A DNA stretch of 64,000 bases from Antrihabitans stalagmiti (GCF_016482825.1 NZ_JAEMNV010000003.1:496001-560000); one strand, 5' to 3'. Shown: positions 1 through 8,470, counted from the stretch's first letter. Program-made: numbers and translations. Notes: generated by a model not told the origin, from the letters alone.

Positions 1-396
1 AACTGGCCTGATCTGCCGGCGGTTTCACCTGATGCGCCGCGCAATGACGACGGTCCGGTTGCAGCGCTCACCCTCGCCCGAACCAAGGAGTCGGAGTTGG
101 TCCGGTTCAACAGGCTCGGTGGCGATGCGGAGGATCATGTCCCAACAGTTCCAGGGTCGATCTGGGCGACGGCGCTGATCAATCCGCCGTTCTACGCGAC
201 CTTCTCGCTCTGGCGCGACCAATCGGCTCTGACGGAATTTGCCCACCGTCGAGGCGCGCATCGTGTGGCAATCGATGAGGACAAGGCGAAGCCGATGCTC
301 ACCGAGCACGGGTCGCTGCGGTTTCGTCCCTACGCCTGCAGCGGTGCCATCACGGGCCGAAATCCGATACCCGAGTTCGCTATCTGCCCGGAGTAG
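1..396 (+). CDS. C-terminal part of a spheroidene-monooxygenase-like protein (5' end outside window)
   Basis: The frame is open from the first base to the TAG at 394-396, so the gene begins outside the window; 131 residues are visible. The block TFSLWRDQSALTEFAHR followed by a His and a basic/acidic helix resembles the C-terminal half of the small monooxygenase-like ferredoxin-fold family that includes spheroidene monooxygenase CrtA (TFSIWRD...AFAY...H pattern). That family is heme- or oxygen-linked in carotenoid synthesis, but actinobacterial homologues are mostly uncharacterised, so I assign only the fold. It converges on the glycosyltransferase gene. A TTG at 97 could be taken for a start, but coding character continues upstream of it. 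Confidence 0.6.
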   Translation, partial: NWPDLPAVSPDAPRNDDGPVAALTLARTKESELVRFNRLGGDAEDHVPTVPGSIWATALINPPFYATFSLWRDQSALTEFAHRRGAHRVAIDEDKAKPMLTEHGSLRFRPYACSGAITGRNPIPEFAICPE

Positions 397-404
397 CGAA
401 CTCG
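372..404. terminator. Hairpin overlapping a stop codon, between convergent genes
   Basis: The 11-base arms CGAGTTCGCTA (372-382) and TAGCGAACTCG (394-404) are perfect inverted repeats with an 11-nt loop. The right arm starts with the TAG stop of the upstream gene. It lies just before the 3' end of the convergent glycosyltransferase, as expected for a bidirectional terminator, although there is no clear T-run. Confidence 0.55.
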
Positions 405-427
405 AACAACGCCTGTACTGCGAACTG

Positions 428-1693
428 TCAGCCGACGTGTCGATCCCCGCCGAGTTGTGCGTTGATCGCCTCGACGGCGGTCGCAGTGCCGTCTTCGGCT
501 TGTAGTTGCAGCGACACGGCCCGCGCACGATCGCGGTAGCTGGGATCGGAGACCGCGGTACGGATTGCATCGGCGAGCCACTCGGTCGTGAGGTCTTTGC
601 GTTTGATCGTGCTCGCAGCCACGCCGAGGTCGCAGAGGCGTTTGGCCCAGAAAGGTTGATCCATGATGCCAACCACCGGAATCGTCGGCACACCTGCGCG
701 GAGTCCGGCGGCAGTAGTTCCCGCGCCGCAATGATGCACGGCGGCGGCGACGCGTTCGAACAGCCATTCATGCGGGACGTCGTCGACGGTGATCATGTTG
801 TCGCCACCGCCGTGCAACCTCGCCCAACCGGAATGCACCACGGCGCGGACGCCTGCCGCGTCGACTGCGTTTGCAATGAGGTCGCTCAGTTCCTCGCTCT
901 TCCTCGTCGCGGTACTGCCGAAGCCGATGTAGACGGGAGCCTCGCCGGCGTCGAGGAATTTCACCAGGTCGGCGGGTGGCTGCCAGTCCGATGGCAGTGC
1001 TGGCCACCAGTACCCGGTGATCTCGATACCGGGACGCCAGTCCGCTGGACGCGGCACCACATGACGGCTGAATCCATGCAGGATCGGCCATTCGGTGTCG
1101 CGGCGATCGCGGTAGTCGGCCAGTTTCACAGACCGTAGGCCGAGGTCCGTGCGGAGAGCGTTGATCTGCGGCAGGTAGATCTTCTCGCCGAGTCCACCCA
1201 GTTTCCACAGCGTCCGGTTGCCCATTCGCCCCAGTGATCGTGTCCCGAGCGCAGCAGGTGGGAACTCGCCGGTCGCGGCCATCGGTTGCAGACCTAGCGC
1301 CGCGCTCGGAACGTCCATTGCCTCGGCGACGTGGTAGCCGAACAGCGTCGAGACCGGCCCGGCAAGCAACAGCAGGTCGGCGCCTTCGGCCGCTTTCGCG
1401 ATTGCCGGACCCACACCGTCGAGCTGCTCGACCATCTCCCGCATAGCTGCCTTCGACGGCTTCATCCTGTCGCCGTCGATCAGGCCCTGGGCGAAGTCCG
1501 AGGCCCGCGTCGCTTCCTCTGGATCGGTAGGCAGCCAACGGGATTCGAGTCCAGCGGCGGTGACCAGCGGGGCCTGCGCCTCGGTGGTGGCAACCGCCAC
1601 CCGATGGCCCGACTTTTGCAGGCCGACACCGAGTCCCGTAAGTGGGGCAACGTCTCCGCGCGTTCCGTAGGCGACGATTACGATCGTGCTCAT
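428..1693 (-). CDS. GT-B glycosyltransferase (MGT/UGT-type, family 1/28)
   Basis: 421 aa, the usual length for actinobacterial sterol/macrolide-type glycosyltransferases. The N-terminus has the acceptor-domain signature IVIVAYGTRGDVAPLTGLG (residues 4-22). The C-terminal nucleotide-sugar site is VHHCGAGTTAAGLRAGVP near residue 330, followed by PVVGIMDQPFWA. It should transfer an activated sugar to a lipophilic acceptor such as a glycolipid or natural product; acceptor and sugar cannot be read from sequence. Its ATG overlaps the TGA of the upstream TetR gene (ATGA, 1690-1693), so the two are translationally coupled and probably controlled by that repressor's operator. Confidence 0.85.
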   Translation of the reverse strand: MSTIVIVAYGTRGDVAPLTGLGVGLQKSGHRVAVATTEAQAPLVTAAGLESRWLPTDPEEATRASDFAQGLIDGDRMKPSKAAMREMVEQLDGVGPAIAKAAEGADLLLLAGPVSTLFGYHVAEAMDVPSAALGLQPMAATGEFPPAALGTRSLGRMGNRTLWKLGGLGEKIYLPQINALRTDLGLRSVKLADYRDRRDTEWPILHGFSRHVVPRPADWRPGIEITGYWWPALPSDWQPPADLVKFLDAGEAPVYIGFGSTATRKSEELSDLIANAVDAAGVRAVVHSGWARLHGGGDNMITVDDVPHEWLFERVAAAVHHCGAGTTAAGLRAGVPTIPVVGIMDQPFWAKRLCDLGVAASTIKRKDLTTEWLADAIRTAVSDPSYRDRARAVSLQLQAEDGTATAVEAINAQLGGDRHVG

Positions 1694-2334
1694 GTAGTCC
1701 TCCTGGTTGCAAGGTCGAAGATGGTGACCAGTTCCTCGCCGTAGCCGAGGACGTCGTAGTCGAGGTCGCGCGCGAGTTCGGAGACCGCACCGTCGAGGGC
1801 GGCCCGGAGCGCATTTCGCATGAATACCGAAGGCAGTGGCCGAAATTCGCCGGAACGGACCCCTGCGTCGAAGATCGCGAGCGGATCCAGCAGCGCCAGC
1901 TCGCCCTGCGGCGGATCTGCCTGGACCGACTCGGCGGCGACCTGGTCGAAGCGGCGACCATCGGCGCTGCGGTAGCCGCCGACGATCTCGAACATCGCGA
2001 CGCTGCGGAGCCGATGTTCATGCAGGACAGCGACATTGGCTCGGATGTAGGCCGACAGTTTGCCTGCCGCGGTCGACTCGGCCGTCAGGAGTGGCGCCAT
2101 CGTCACCGCTGCGGTCGTCATGACGTCTTCGACGATCGCGGCGATCAGCGCATCCTTCGTCTTGAAATGATACAGCACAACGCTTTTCGCCACGTTGATC
2201 CGCTCGGCGATCTTTGCGATCGAGACCTGCGGGTAGCCGAGTTCGGCGATCAACGCGACGGCGGCGTCGACGATTTGCGCGCGCCGCGCCGCCTCGATAA
2301 ATGTTAGACCGCTTGGATTATTATTCGACCGCAT
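1690..2334 (-). CDS. TetR-family repressor
   Basis: 214 aa. The N-terminal helix-turn-helix occupies about residues 15-60 (VSIAKIAERINVAKSVVLYHF), followed by a variable ligand-binding domain. The start is the ATG at 2332-2334; a longer reading upstream to 2505 is low-complexity and would cross the operator. This ATG lies inside a palindrome (2323-2342), so the protein most likely represses its own transcription and that of the coupled glycosyltransferase. The ligand is unknown. Confidence 0.85.
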   Translation of the reverse strand: MRSNNNPSGLTFIEAARRAQIVDAAVALIAELGYPQVSIAKIAERINVAKSVVLYHFKTKDALIAAIVEDVMTTAAVTMAPLLTAESTAAGKLSAYIRANVAVLHEHRLRSVAMFEIVGGYRSADGRRFDQVAAESVQADPPQGELALLDPLAIFDAGVRSGEFRPLPSVFMRNALRAALDGAVSELARDLDYDVLGYGEELVTIFDLATRRTT

Positions 2335-2346
2335 GGTCGAATCATA
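2319..2346. promoter_or_regulatory. TetR operator overlapping the regulator's start codon
   Basis: ATTCGACC (2323-2330), a 4-nt spacer GCAT and GGTCGAAT (2335-2342) form a perfect 8-bp inverted repeat, and three of the next four flanking pairs also match. The spacer holds the ATG of the TetR gene on the minus strand. An operator this close to the start suggests a leaderless or very short-leader transcript blocked by its own product. Confidence 0.75.
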
Positions 2347-2393
2347 GGACAGGTGGACAGTTTGCGCCAGTGCGATGGTGTTTGTGTATCCGC

Positions 2394-3737
2394 TCAGGTG
2401 CGCCGGGCGAGCGCTGCGGCCACCTCGGCGGCCGCGCGGTTGCCCGATTCGATAGCACCCTCGAAGTAGCCGGCGTGGTGTTCGGCGGTCTCGGTACCCG
2501 CCCAATGGATGTCACCGACCGGCGTTGCGTCCACGGGAAGAAATCCTTCGGTTGTTCCAGGCTCCGGCAGTGCCAAGTAGCCGCCGCCGACGAATTCGTC
2601 TTGATGCCAGGCCTTCTCATGCCAGCTCACCGGTTCCAGCACCTCGGACCCGACGTAGTCGGTGAGCGCCCCGAGCAGGGCCGCCCGACGCTCGGCAGGG
2701 TCGAGACGGTCGAGTGCACGAGCTTCCGGGCCTGCCACCAGAATGCACAGGTGGCCCGGCCCCTCCGGTGGGCTGGTGTCGAACACCGCGCGTCCCGGTG
2801 CGTCGAGCACGAGAAACTCACCGCTGCAACGGTTCCGCCAGAACGGGGTGTTGTAGACCGCGATCGCTTTGTATACCGAACCCATGTAGGTGTTGTGCGC
2901 GAGCGCATCTCGGCGGGCGGACAGCGGAGGGACGAAAGAGATTCGACGCCGCGTCGGCGGCGGAACCGTGATGATGACCTTCGCTGCCCGCACTCGACCT
3001 GCCACCGTGTCCACCGTGATTTCGCCGTTGCTCTGGGTGATCGAGGTGACTCGATGACCTGCCCGCACCCGGTCGCCGAGTTCGGCAGCGAGGCCGTCGA
3101 CGAGAGCGCCGACGCCCTCGGCGAGTAACGCTTCCTGTGCGCCGCCGGTGGTGGCGAGTATCGTGCGCAGTCCGCCCTGCTGGCGGATCATTTTCGTCAT
3201 CGCCAGAATCGTGTACCGATCGGGATCGGCGGTCCAGGAGATGAGTGCGGCAACCTCCAGCAGTCGACGCGGCGTGCGTCCGGGGACCCTACGCAAGGCA
3301 TCGGCGAGTGTGACGGCATTCCACCGGGTCGGTCCGCCTAGGTGGGAGAGTGCCTCGACGCCGACAAGGATCGCGCCGAAGGCCAGCATCGACGGCGACC
3401 AGAGCGGAAGCCGCCGTCGGCCGTCGATCGCGGTAGGCAATCCCTCCGAGTGCATGGTGAATTTCTGCACGCCGAGTTCGGCGGCGAGTGCGGTGACGCG
3501 ATGGTGATCGTGGCCGATCCACTGCCCGCCCAGGTCGACTCGTGACCCCAATGGGGTGGTTTCGCTGAAGGCTCGTCCGCCCAATCGGTCGGCGGCCTCG
3601 AGTATCACCACGTCGATGCCTTGACGCCGCAGTTCGCGGGCTGCGATCAAGCCGGACAGTCCGGCCCCGATCACTGCCACAGTCGTGGCGATATCCGCAT
3701 CGGCCGCCCGGGCCGTCTGTGCTGGTTCCTGCCGCAT
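2394..3737 (-). CDS. Flavin-containing amine oxidase (monoamine/polyamine oxidase family)
   Basis: 447 aa. An N-terminal dinucleotide-binding motif VAVIGAGLSGLIAAREL is followed by an acidic strand end (ILEAADRLGGRA) and the RVDLGGQWIG motif typical of flavin monoamine oxidases. The C-terminus has the FAD-closing motif HWAGTETAEHHAGYFEGA. It should oxidise a primary or secondary amine to an aldehyde with release of H2O2. The start at 3737 has GGAG six bases upstream; an ATG at 3749 is the alternative. It diverges from a TetR gene with two shared operators between them, so it is probably the regulated target. The substrate is not predictable. Confidence 0.85.
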   Translation of the reverse strand: MRQEPAQTARAADADIATTVAVIGAGLSGLIAARELRRQGIDVVILEAADRLGGRAFSETTPLGSRVDLGGQWIGHDHHRVTALAAELGVQKFTMHSEGLPTAIDGRRRLPLWSPSMLAFGAILVGVEALSHLGGPTRWNAVTLADALRRVPGRTPRRLLEVAALISWTADPDRYTILAMTKMIRQQGGLRTILATTGGAQEALLAEGVGALVDGLAAELGDRVRAGHRVTSITQSNGEITVDTVAGRVRAAKVIITVPPPTRRRISFVPPLSARRDALAHNTYMGSVYKAIAVYNTPFWRNRCSGEFLVLDAPGRAVFDTSPPEGPGHLCILVAGPEARALDRLDPAERRAALLGALTDYVGSEVLEPVSWHEKAWHQDEFVGGGYLALPEPGTTEGFLPVDATPVGDIHWAGTETAEHHAGYFEGAIESGNRAAAEVAAALARRT

Positions 3738-3776
3738 CCTCGACTCCATTCCGTGAGCGACTTCGCAAATGTATGT

Positions 3777-3867
3777 CGGACGTCCGTCCAAGATTATTAG
3801 GCCACACGTTGCTTCGGCTCGTAAAGGCCTCGATCCGAGAAATACGCCACTCGGTCGGACGTCCGAC
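3777..3867. promoter_or_regulatory. Two palindromic TetR operators in a divergent promoter region
   Basis: Two sites share the core CGGACGTCCG: one at 3777-3786 and a longer perfect palindrome GTCGGACGTCCGAC at 3854-3867. Their centres are 79 bp apart. They lie between the amine oxidase (leftward) and the TetR gene (rightward), one nearer each gene, so one repressor could control both promoters. Confidence 0.75.
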
Positions 3868-3917
3868 ACGGCACTAGTGTCTGTACTGCCGAAGTCTGGG
3901 GCACCGAGGAGGTCTGC

Positions 3918-4538
3918 ATGGGCTACGTCAAGGCTGTGGAGCGCAGAGAACAAATCGTCGAAGCGGCGATCCGAGTGCTCAGCTCGGTTGGCGTGCCGAA
4001 CACAACGCTGCGCGCGATTGCGGTCGAAGCAGGCGTGCCACTGGGCACGTTGCACTACGTATTTCCGTCCAAGGACGAGATGTTGCGTGCAGTGATCGCC
4101 GCACTGATCGACGAGGTGCTGGTTGCGGTGAAGTCCGGCCTGGAACTCGATCGCGGTCTGGCGCACGCACTCCGGCACGGTGTCTTTCGCTTCTGGGACA
4201 CCCTCGTGGAGGGCGGCGTCGGAGTGCAGGTCATGCAGTACGAGTTGGCGATGTACTCGGTGCGTAGCGAGGGCTCCGGGGGTCTGGCGCAGCTGCAGTT
4301 CGAGCGTTATACCGCGCTGGTCAGCGAATTCTGCGAGCAAGCCGCGAATGCGGCGAACGAGAGCTGCGCTGTCGACTTCGGCACCCTCGGCAGGCTCTCG
4401 CTCGCCGTGCTCGACGGCGTGATCGTGCAGTACGTGACCAATCCCGACTCCGTGCGTGCGCGTCGTGACCTCGAGCGTGCGATCGAGATGGTCGTCAAGT
4501 ATGCCGATCCGCAGCCCGTCGGCGACGGTCGTGCATAG
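3918..4538 (+). CDS. TetR-family regulator
   Basis: 206 aa. The N-terminal HTH runs to about residue 50 (TTLRAIAVEAGVPLGTLHYVF), followed by a helical effector domain. A GAGG-rich sequence (CCGAGGAGGTCTGC) provides a good ribosome site for the ATG at 3918. It is divergent from the amine oxidase and faces two identical-core palindromes, so it likely represses the oxidase and itself. The 'PLGTLHYVFPSKDEM' turn resembles regulators of amine or lipid metabolism, but the ligand is not determined. Confidence 0.85.
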   Translation: MGYVKAVERREQIVEAAIRVLSSVGVPNTTLRAIAVEAGVPLGTLHYVFPSKDEMLRAVIAALIDEVLVAVKSGLELDRGLAHALRHGVFRFWDTLVEGGVGVQVMQYELAMYSVRSEGSGGLAQLQFERYTALVSEFCEQAANAANESCAVDFGTLGRLSLAVLDGVIVQYVTNPDSVRARRDLERAIEMVVKYADPQPVGDGRA

Positions 4539-4552
4539 TCGACTCGACGAGC

Positions 4553-4571
4553 CGCGGAGACGTTATCCGCG
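4553..4571. terminator. Possible weak terminator hairpin
   Basis: CGCGGA (4553-4558) and TCCGCG (4566-4571) form a 6-bp stem with a 7-nt loop between two convergent genes. There is no T-tract and the stem is short, so this is tentative. Confidence 0.3.
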
Positions 4572-4591
4572 TAGAACGCCGCGTCGGCTGC

Positions 4592-5794
4592 TCATCGGGG
4601 TTGCCCACTGCTCGCCATGGACGCTCCGACTGCCGGTGCTCCGGCGGTGTCGGTGACTTCGAATAGGCCGAGCTCGATTGCGGCAGTGTGCAATTCGCTC
4701 AGTCCGAACGCTGCGACCGGGCCGCGCACGCCTGGAGTCAGCGGGTGGTCGGTGGCGTGTGCGGCGCCGTAGCCGAGTAGTCGCCCGGTCATGGTGTAAG
4801 GGTCGGGTCCGGCGAGCGATACCTGCTCGACGATGCGGCCGGCGCCGTCGCGGGCGATCGCGGTAACCAACGAGGTTCCCGACCGGGTTGGGGTTCGGTC
4901 GGCGCCGGGTAGATGTTGCGCGATCGAGTCGAGCAACCGGCGCGTGAGGGCGGTATCGATGACCGGTGACAAGGCGGTCGACACGATCTGGACCGGCAGC
5001 GACCAGCCGTTGAACCAGCCCATACATACATCGACCGACTCCAACTCGGGGAACAGTTCAGGAAGCCCGAAGTGTTCGGAACCGCCGATGGTGATGCCCG
5101 CGCGGGCGATGTCACGAAACCGGAAGCGGTGTAACCGTTGTCCGCTCATTTCGGTCATCAGACTCGACCCGGATCCGTTCGGCCGGTAGGCAAATGCGGG
5201 TTCGGCGATCACGCCGACAAGGGAGGCACGGGTCGCGCCGGTGGTCAGTTCGATGGTGTCTCGCAGCGTGGCGCGTCGGTCGAAGTCGTTGGTTCCGGGG
5301 AGCAGGAAGTATCCGATTTCGACGCGGCGGGCTCTACCGGCGGCGCGCGTGACGGCGAGCGCACCCGCGAGGTTGCCCGGCAGGAAGTCGTAACCGAACG
5401 CCGGCACCAGCGTGGCTCCGGATGTCGTTGCGGCGGTGCGAAGTTCGTCGAAGACCCAGCGAATGAAGGGAGGTTCGCCGGTCGAGTCCAAGTACACCGC
5501 ACCCGCGTCGGCGGCGGCTCGCGCGACCCCGCGCCCCCAGCGCTGGAACGGTCCGACAGTGGACACGACAACGTCGTCGCTACCGATCAATGTAGTGATC
5601 GCCTCGTCGTCGCGGACATCGGCCTGGAGCATTGGCAGTTGGGTGCCGAGCGATTCGGCGACCGCGGCGAGGCGCGTGGTGGAGCGGCCGACCAGTGTCG
5701 GGGTCTGTCCGCGCCCGATGAGGTCGGACACGACCTGGCGGCCGGTGAAACCGGTGGCACCGAGCACAAGGATGCGTCGAGAAGTGGGGGTCAT
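4592..5794 (-). CDS. Saccharopine-dehydrogenase-like NAD(P)-binding protein
   Basis: 400 aa. The N-terminal Rossmann domain has ILVLGATGFTGRQVVSDL at residues 8-25 and STVGPFQRWG near residue 80, the signature of the saccharopine-dehydrogenase-like family that in mycobacteria includes the trans-acting enoyl reductase of phthiocerol synthesis. The substrate pocket is lipid-like in characterised relatives. It is a single gene with no obvious operon partner: it converges with the TetR gene and is 45 bp from a DUF2236 gene on the same strand, which could be co-transcribed upstream. Function beyond an NAD(P)-dependent oxidoreductase is inference. Confidence 0.75.
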   Translation of the reverse strand: MTPTSRRILVLGATGFTGRQVVSDLIGRGQTPTLVGRSTTRLAAVAESLGTQLPMLQADVRDDEAITTLIGSDDVVVSTVGPFQRWGRGVARAAADAGAVYLDSTGEPPFIRWVFDELRTAATTSGATLVPAFGYDFLPGNLAGALAVTRAAGRARRVEIGYFLLPGTNDFDRRATLRDTIELTTGATRASLVGVIAEPAFAYRPNGSGSSLMTEMSGQRLHRFRFRDIARAGITIGGSEHFGLPELFPELESVDVCMGWFNGWSLPVQIVSTALSPVIDTALTRRLLDSIAQHLPGADRTPTRSGTSLVTAIARDGAGRIVEQVSLAGPDPYTMTGRLLGYGAAHATDHPLTPGVRGPVAAFGLSELHTAAIELGLFEVTDTAGAPAVGASMASSGQPR

Positions 5795-5839
5795 CGGAAA
5801 TAGCCTATCGTCGTCGGGAGTGTGCGGTCGGCCTGCGTA

Positions 5840-6853
5840 TCAGTGCCGCTTCGGTTGCGGAAGCCCTTGTGCTCGAGCGTGTTCGACCTGTTTGCGGCGG
5901 TCGGCCAGCGCTGCAGGGGAGTAGTGACGCTTCCAGCTGGTGTTGCCGTAGCGCAGCCGCAGAGTGAGGTAGGTACCGAACAGTTCGCCGGTGAGCGCAC
6001 GCGGCACCGCACGCCAGATCAGGCGATGTACGCCGACACTGACTCGGTCCGCCGGGGTCGGTTCGATGTCGATCAAGTGCCGAAGTCGTGGCTCCATCAC
6101 AATGAACGAACTGGTAAGAAGCACATTGCGGACCGGCCAGTAGATCGTGTTCCACACCGCCTGCGGTATCCACGGTGCGGTGGCCGGCCGCGGCAAATTG
6201 ACCGGCAGATTCGCGATGAATCGACCTGTGCCGGTGTCCAGAGCTTTCGGGATCCACTGTTTCTCCCAGTACTCGAGAAACTCGCCATAGGTGTCGGGCA
6301 GCCCTCGAACGCCGATCAGATCACCGAGTTGCAACGTCCCGATATAGGCGTCGTCGAGGAATTCCTGCGATTGCGGCCCATGCAGAATCTCGTAGGCATC
6401 GATGACCGGCTTCAATATCCCGGCCCAGGTCCAGGCCCACAGCTCCTTGTTCCAGGCGTGATACCGGGTGCCGTCGTCGAGGGTGCCCTCTACGAATCGG
6501 TGCAGTTCGCCGATCGTTTTCGCGATCAGTTCTCGCTCCTCGTCGTCAGCGAAAAGCAGTCCGGCAACCAGATCCATGGTGTCCACCAGCCGATTCACGG
6601 CTGTCCCGAACCGCACGTTGTCCCGAACGGCGACACCGGCCACCGGGTCGTGATCGTCGACGCCCTTGCTGCTGCCTTCGTTGAGCACCACATAGGTCAG
6701 GATCGGCAGCATCGCATAAAACGCCGTCCCGTCACTGAGCACTGTGTGGGCAGCGGACCCGCGCCGCGTGCGATCTCCGTATTGCAGCAGCCGCTCGTTT
6801 GCGCTGGTGAGAGTCTTTTTGGTCGCCGGCTTCATTGCTGACTGAGGATTCAT
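5840..6853 (-). CDS. DUF2236 / MpaB-type oxygenase-family protein
   Basis: 337 aa from the ATG at 6853 (GACGGA just upstream; an ATG at 6835 is possible). The acidic/aromatic block ELHRFVEGTLDDGTRYHAW and the region FLEYWEKQW are typical of DUF2236 proteins, which include fungal MpaB and bacterial latex-clearing-protein relatives with a predicted b-type heme. It presumably acts as a heme oxygenase on an unknown lipid or isoprenoid. It is divergent from a TetR gene with an operator between them and lies 45 bp upstream of the saccharopine-dehydrogenase-like gene, so the two may form one regulated unit. Confidence 0.75.
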   Translation of the reverse strand: MNPQSAMKPATKKTLTSANERLLQYGDRTRRGSAAHTVLSDGTAFYAMLPILTYVVLNEGSSKGVDDHDPVAGVAVRDNVRFGTAVNRLVDTMDLVAGLLFADDEERELIAKTIGELHRFVEGTLDDGTRYHAWNKELWAWTWAGILKPVIDAYEILHGPQSQEFLDDAYIGTLQLGDLIGVRGLPDTYGEFLEYWEKQWIPKALDTGTGRFIANLPVNLPRPATAPWIPQAVWNTIYWPVRNVLLTSSFIVMEPRLRHLIDIEPTPADRVSVGVHRLIWRAVPRALTGELFGTYLTLRLRYGNTSWKRHYSPAALADRRKQVEHARAQGLPQPKRH

Positions 6854-6893
6854 TCCGTCACTGTAGCTGTTGCCTTCGGTTACTCGCAAGGCT

Positions 6894-6909
6894 GACTGAT
6901 CGTTCAGTC
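6894..6909. promoter_or_regulatory. TetR operator (inverted repeat)
   Basis: GACTGA (6894-6899), spacer TCGT and TCAGTC (6904-6909) form a perfect inverted repeat midway between the DUF2236 gene and the rightward TetR gene. The layout suggests that TetR regulates both directions. Confidence 0.65.
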
Positions 6910-6936
6910 CCCGTTTTGCAGCAGTTAGGATTCGGT

Positions 6937-7599
6937 ATGCGCACAACCGAAAAACCGCGTAAGAGCGCCAACGGCGCAGGCAGTACCGACGACGACCTCA
7001 CCCAGCGGCGCCGCAAAGAGATCGCCGACGGCGCATGCGTGGTGTTCGATCAGCGTGGCTACGCGAACACGCGCATCGCCGATATCTCCGACCATCTCGG
7101 CGTCGGGCAGGGCACCATCTACCGGTACTTCACCGGAAAAGAAGATCTGATGGACCACATCGTCGGCCACGCGGTACGTCGAATACTGGCGGCGATGCGC
7201 GAAGATGGCGTCGGCGATTCGCCGGTACGGACGGCTGCACAGTTCGTCGACCAGATCACCGCCGTCGCGCACCGACTACTCGACATGGCCGCTCGCGAAA
7301 GTGTCCTTGTCCGCGTCCTACTTGTCCAAGCGCAGGCCGCCCGGCCCGACGCGATCGACGACCTCACCGACCAACTCGCCGTGACGACAGCCGGATACCT
7401 GGCCAATGGGGTCGAAAGTGGCTATCTGCGAGAGGATTTGGACACCGCGGCGGTAGCCGATGCGATGGTCGGCATCACCATGCCTGCGATGCGTCGAGTT
7501 TTGCGAGACCAACTCGACGACGCCGGTAGGGAAGCGACCGCCCGGACGATCGGCCGGCTCATCGCGTACGGCGCGGTTGAGCCCGAATTCGCCAGCTAG
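6937..7599 (+). CDS. TetR-family regulator
   Basis: 220 aa. After a basic N-terminal extension of about 25 residues (EKPRKSANGAG) comes the HTH (TRIADISDHLGVGQGTIYRYF, broken here by position only: residues about 45-65) and a TetR C-terminal domain. The ATG at 6937 follows the TTAGGA-like region (6924-6929). It probably controls the divergent DUF2236/saccharopine-dehydrogenase-like pair through the palindrome at 6894-6909. The ligand is unknown. Confidence 0.85.
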   Translation: MRTTEKPRKSANGAGSTDDDLTQRRRKEIADGACVVFDQRGYANTRIADISDHLGVGQGTIYRYFTGKEDLMDHIVGHAVRRILAAMREDGVGDSPVRTAAQFVDQITAVAHRLLDMAARESVLVRVLLVQAQAARPDAIDDLTDQLAVTTAGYLANGVESGYLREDLDTAAVADAMVGITMPAMRRVLRDQLDDAGREATARTIGRLIAYGAVEPEFAS

Positions 7600-7804
7600 C
7601 ACTGCGATCCACCTTCGGTGACTGCGCGGCGGTAGCCGAAGCAGACGAGATAGAGCATGACAAGCGCCCTCGTAACACCCTCGTCCTCCAGCGACGTGGT
7701 GTGAGAAGTTGGCCTGTGGCAGTCACGACCGAGGGGGCAAATCCCCTATGCCACGAGAATCCCTGCTGGAGCGGATGTTCCGAAGCTCGTCGCCACACTC
7801 GCTC
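7600..7804. other. Intergenic region with a two-level stem-loop
   Basis: No credible gene between the convergent TetR genes. The segment 7716-7754 folds as an outer stem GTGGCA (7716-7721)/TGCCAC (7749-7754) and an inner stem AGGGG (7732-7736)/CCCCT (7743-7747) with a 6-nt loop. It could be a terminator for either gene or a small structured RNA; I do not recognise a known family. Confidence 0.4.
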
Positions 7805-8428
7805 TCACCGCTTTGCGTAGCGTGCCACCATCGTGAGAGCTGCTTCGTCCACTACTCGGAATGTCTCCGCTTCGGATAGCGACCAGTTGCCGTGAACCAG
7901 GCGAGGCCAGAAGACGACGGTGGCGATCATGCCGAGAAACTGCGCTGCCGCCACGTCCGGATCGGCGATGTCGGCGGTTCCCGCAGCGTTCTCCGCGCCG
8001 AAGTAGCGCATCAGCGCCGCCAGTACTGGCAGCGTGCCGAAATCGAAAGTCCGCTCGCGCAGTTCCGGGAACTTCGGCGACTCGGCGATGACGGCCCGGA
8101 TCAAGTCCGCCATGCGCGGGCGCGTCAGCAACTCTGCGTAGGCGAGGCCGAGGGCAACCAAGCCTGCGCGAAAGTCTCCGGACGGCGGTTCTTCGAGCTC
8201 TCTGTCAGGTGTGTCACCCGCTGCGAGCACCGTTGCTTCGAAAAGTTCCGCCTTGGTCGGAAACTGCTTGAAGAGCGTCGCTTTGGAGACCTCTGCGGTC
8301 GCGGCAACCCGCGCCAGAGATGTTCGGTCGTAACCGAGTTCGAGGAACAGGTCCGTTGCGGCGGCGAGAATGGCTGCACGGTTCGTTGTAGAAACCGACC
8401 GATGATACGCAGAGAGTTCGCGTGACAT
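7805..8428 (-). CDS. TetR-family repressor of the adjacent reductase gene
   Basis: 207 aa. The HTH is at about residues 37-57 (SLARVAATAEVSKATLFKQF), with a C-terminal domain of the AefR-like type (MRYFGAEN...FLGMIATVVFWPRLV). It is divergent from a DHFR-fold reductase gene, and two operators with the core GAGTC-N4-GACTC lie between the starts, one of them on the reductase's -35 box. It therefore likely represses the reductase and itself. No Shine-Dalgarno is visible close to the ATG at 8428, so it may be leaderless. Confidence 0.85.
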   Translation of the reverse strand: MSRELSAYHRSVSTTNRAAILAAATDLFLELGYDRTSLARVAATAEVSKATLFKQFPTKAELFEATVLAAGDTPDRELEEPPSGDFRAGLVALGLAYAELLTRPRMADLIRAVIAESPKFPELRERTFDFGTLPVLAALMRYFGAENAAGTADIADPDVAAAQFLGMIATVVFWPRLVHGNWSLSEAETFRVVDEAALTMVARYAKR

Positions 8429-8444
8429 GCACCCAGTATTGCAT

Positions 8445-8470
8445 AGAGGTGAGTCGCTTGACTCACCTCT
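8445..8470. promoter_or_regulatory. Strong TetR operator with 11-bp arms
   Basis: AGAGGTGAGTC (8445-8455), spacer GCTT and GACTCACCTCT (8460-8470) form a perfect 26-bp inverted repeat. It covers the TTGACT -35 hexamer of the rightward promoter and sits 17 bp upstream of the TetR start. Confidence 0.85.

Noticed and set aside
7559-7798. 79-codon leftward frame overlapping the end of a TetR gene
   Set aside because: It overlaps the coding end of a well-supported TetR gene and has no family resemblance or ribosome site.
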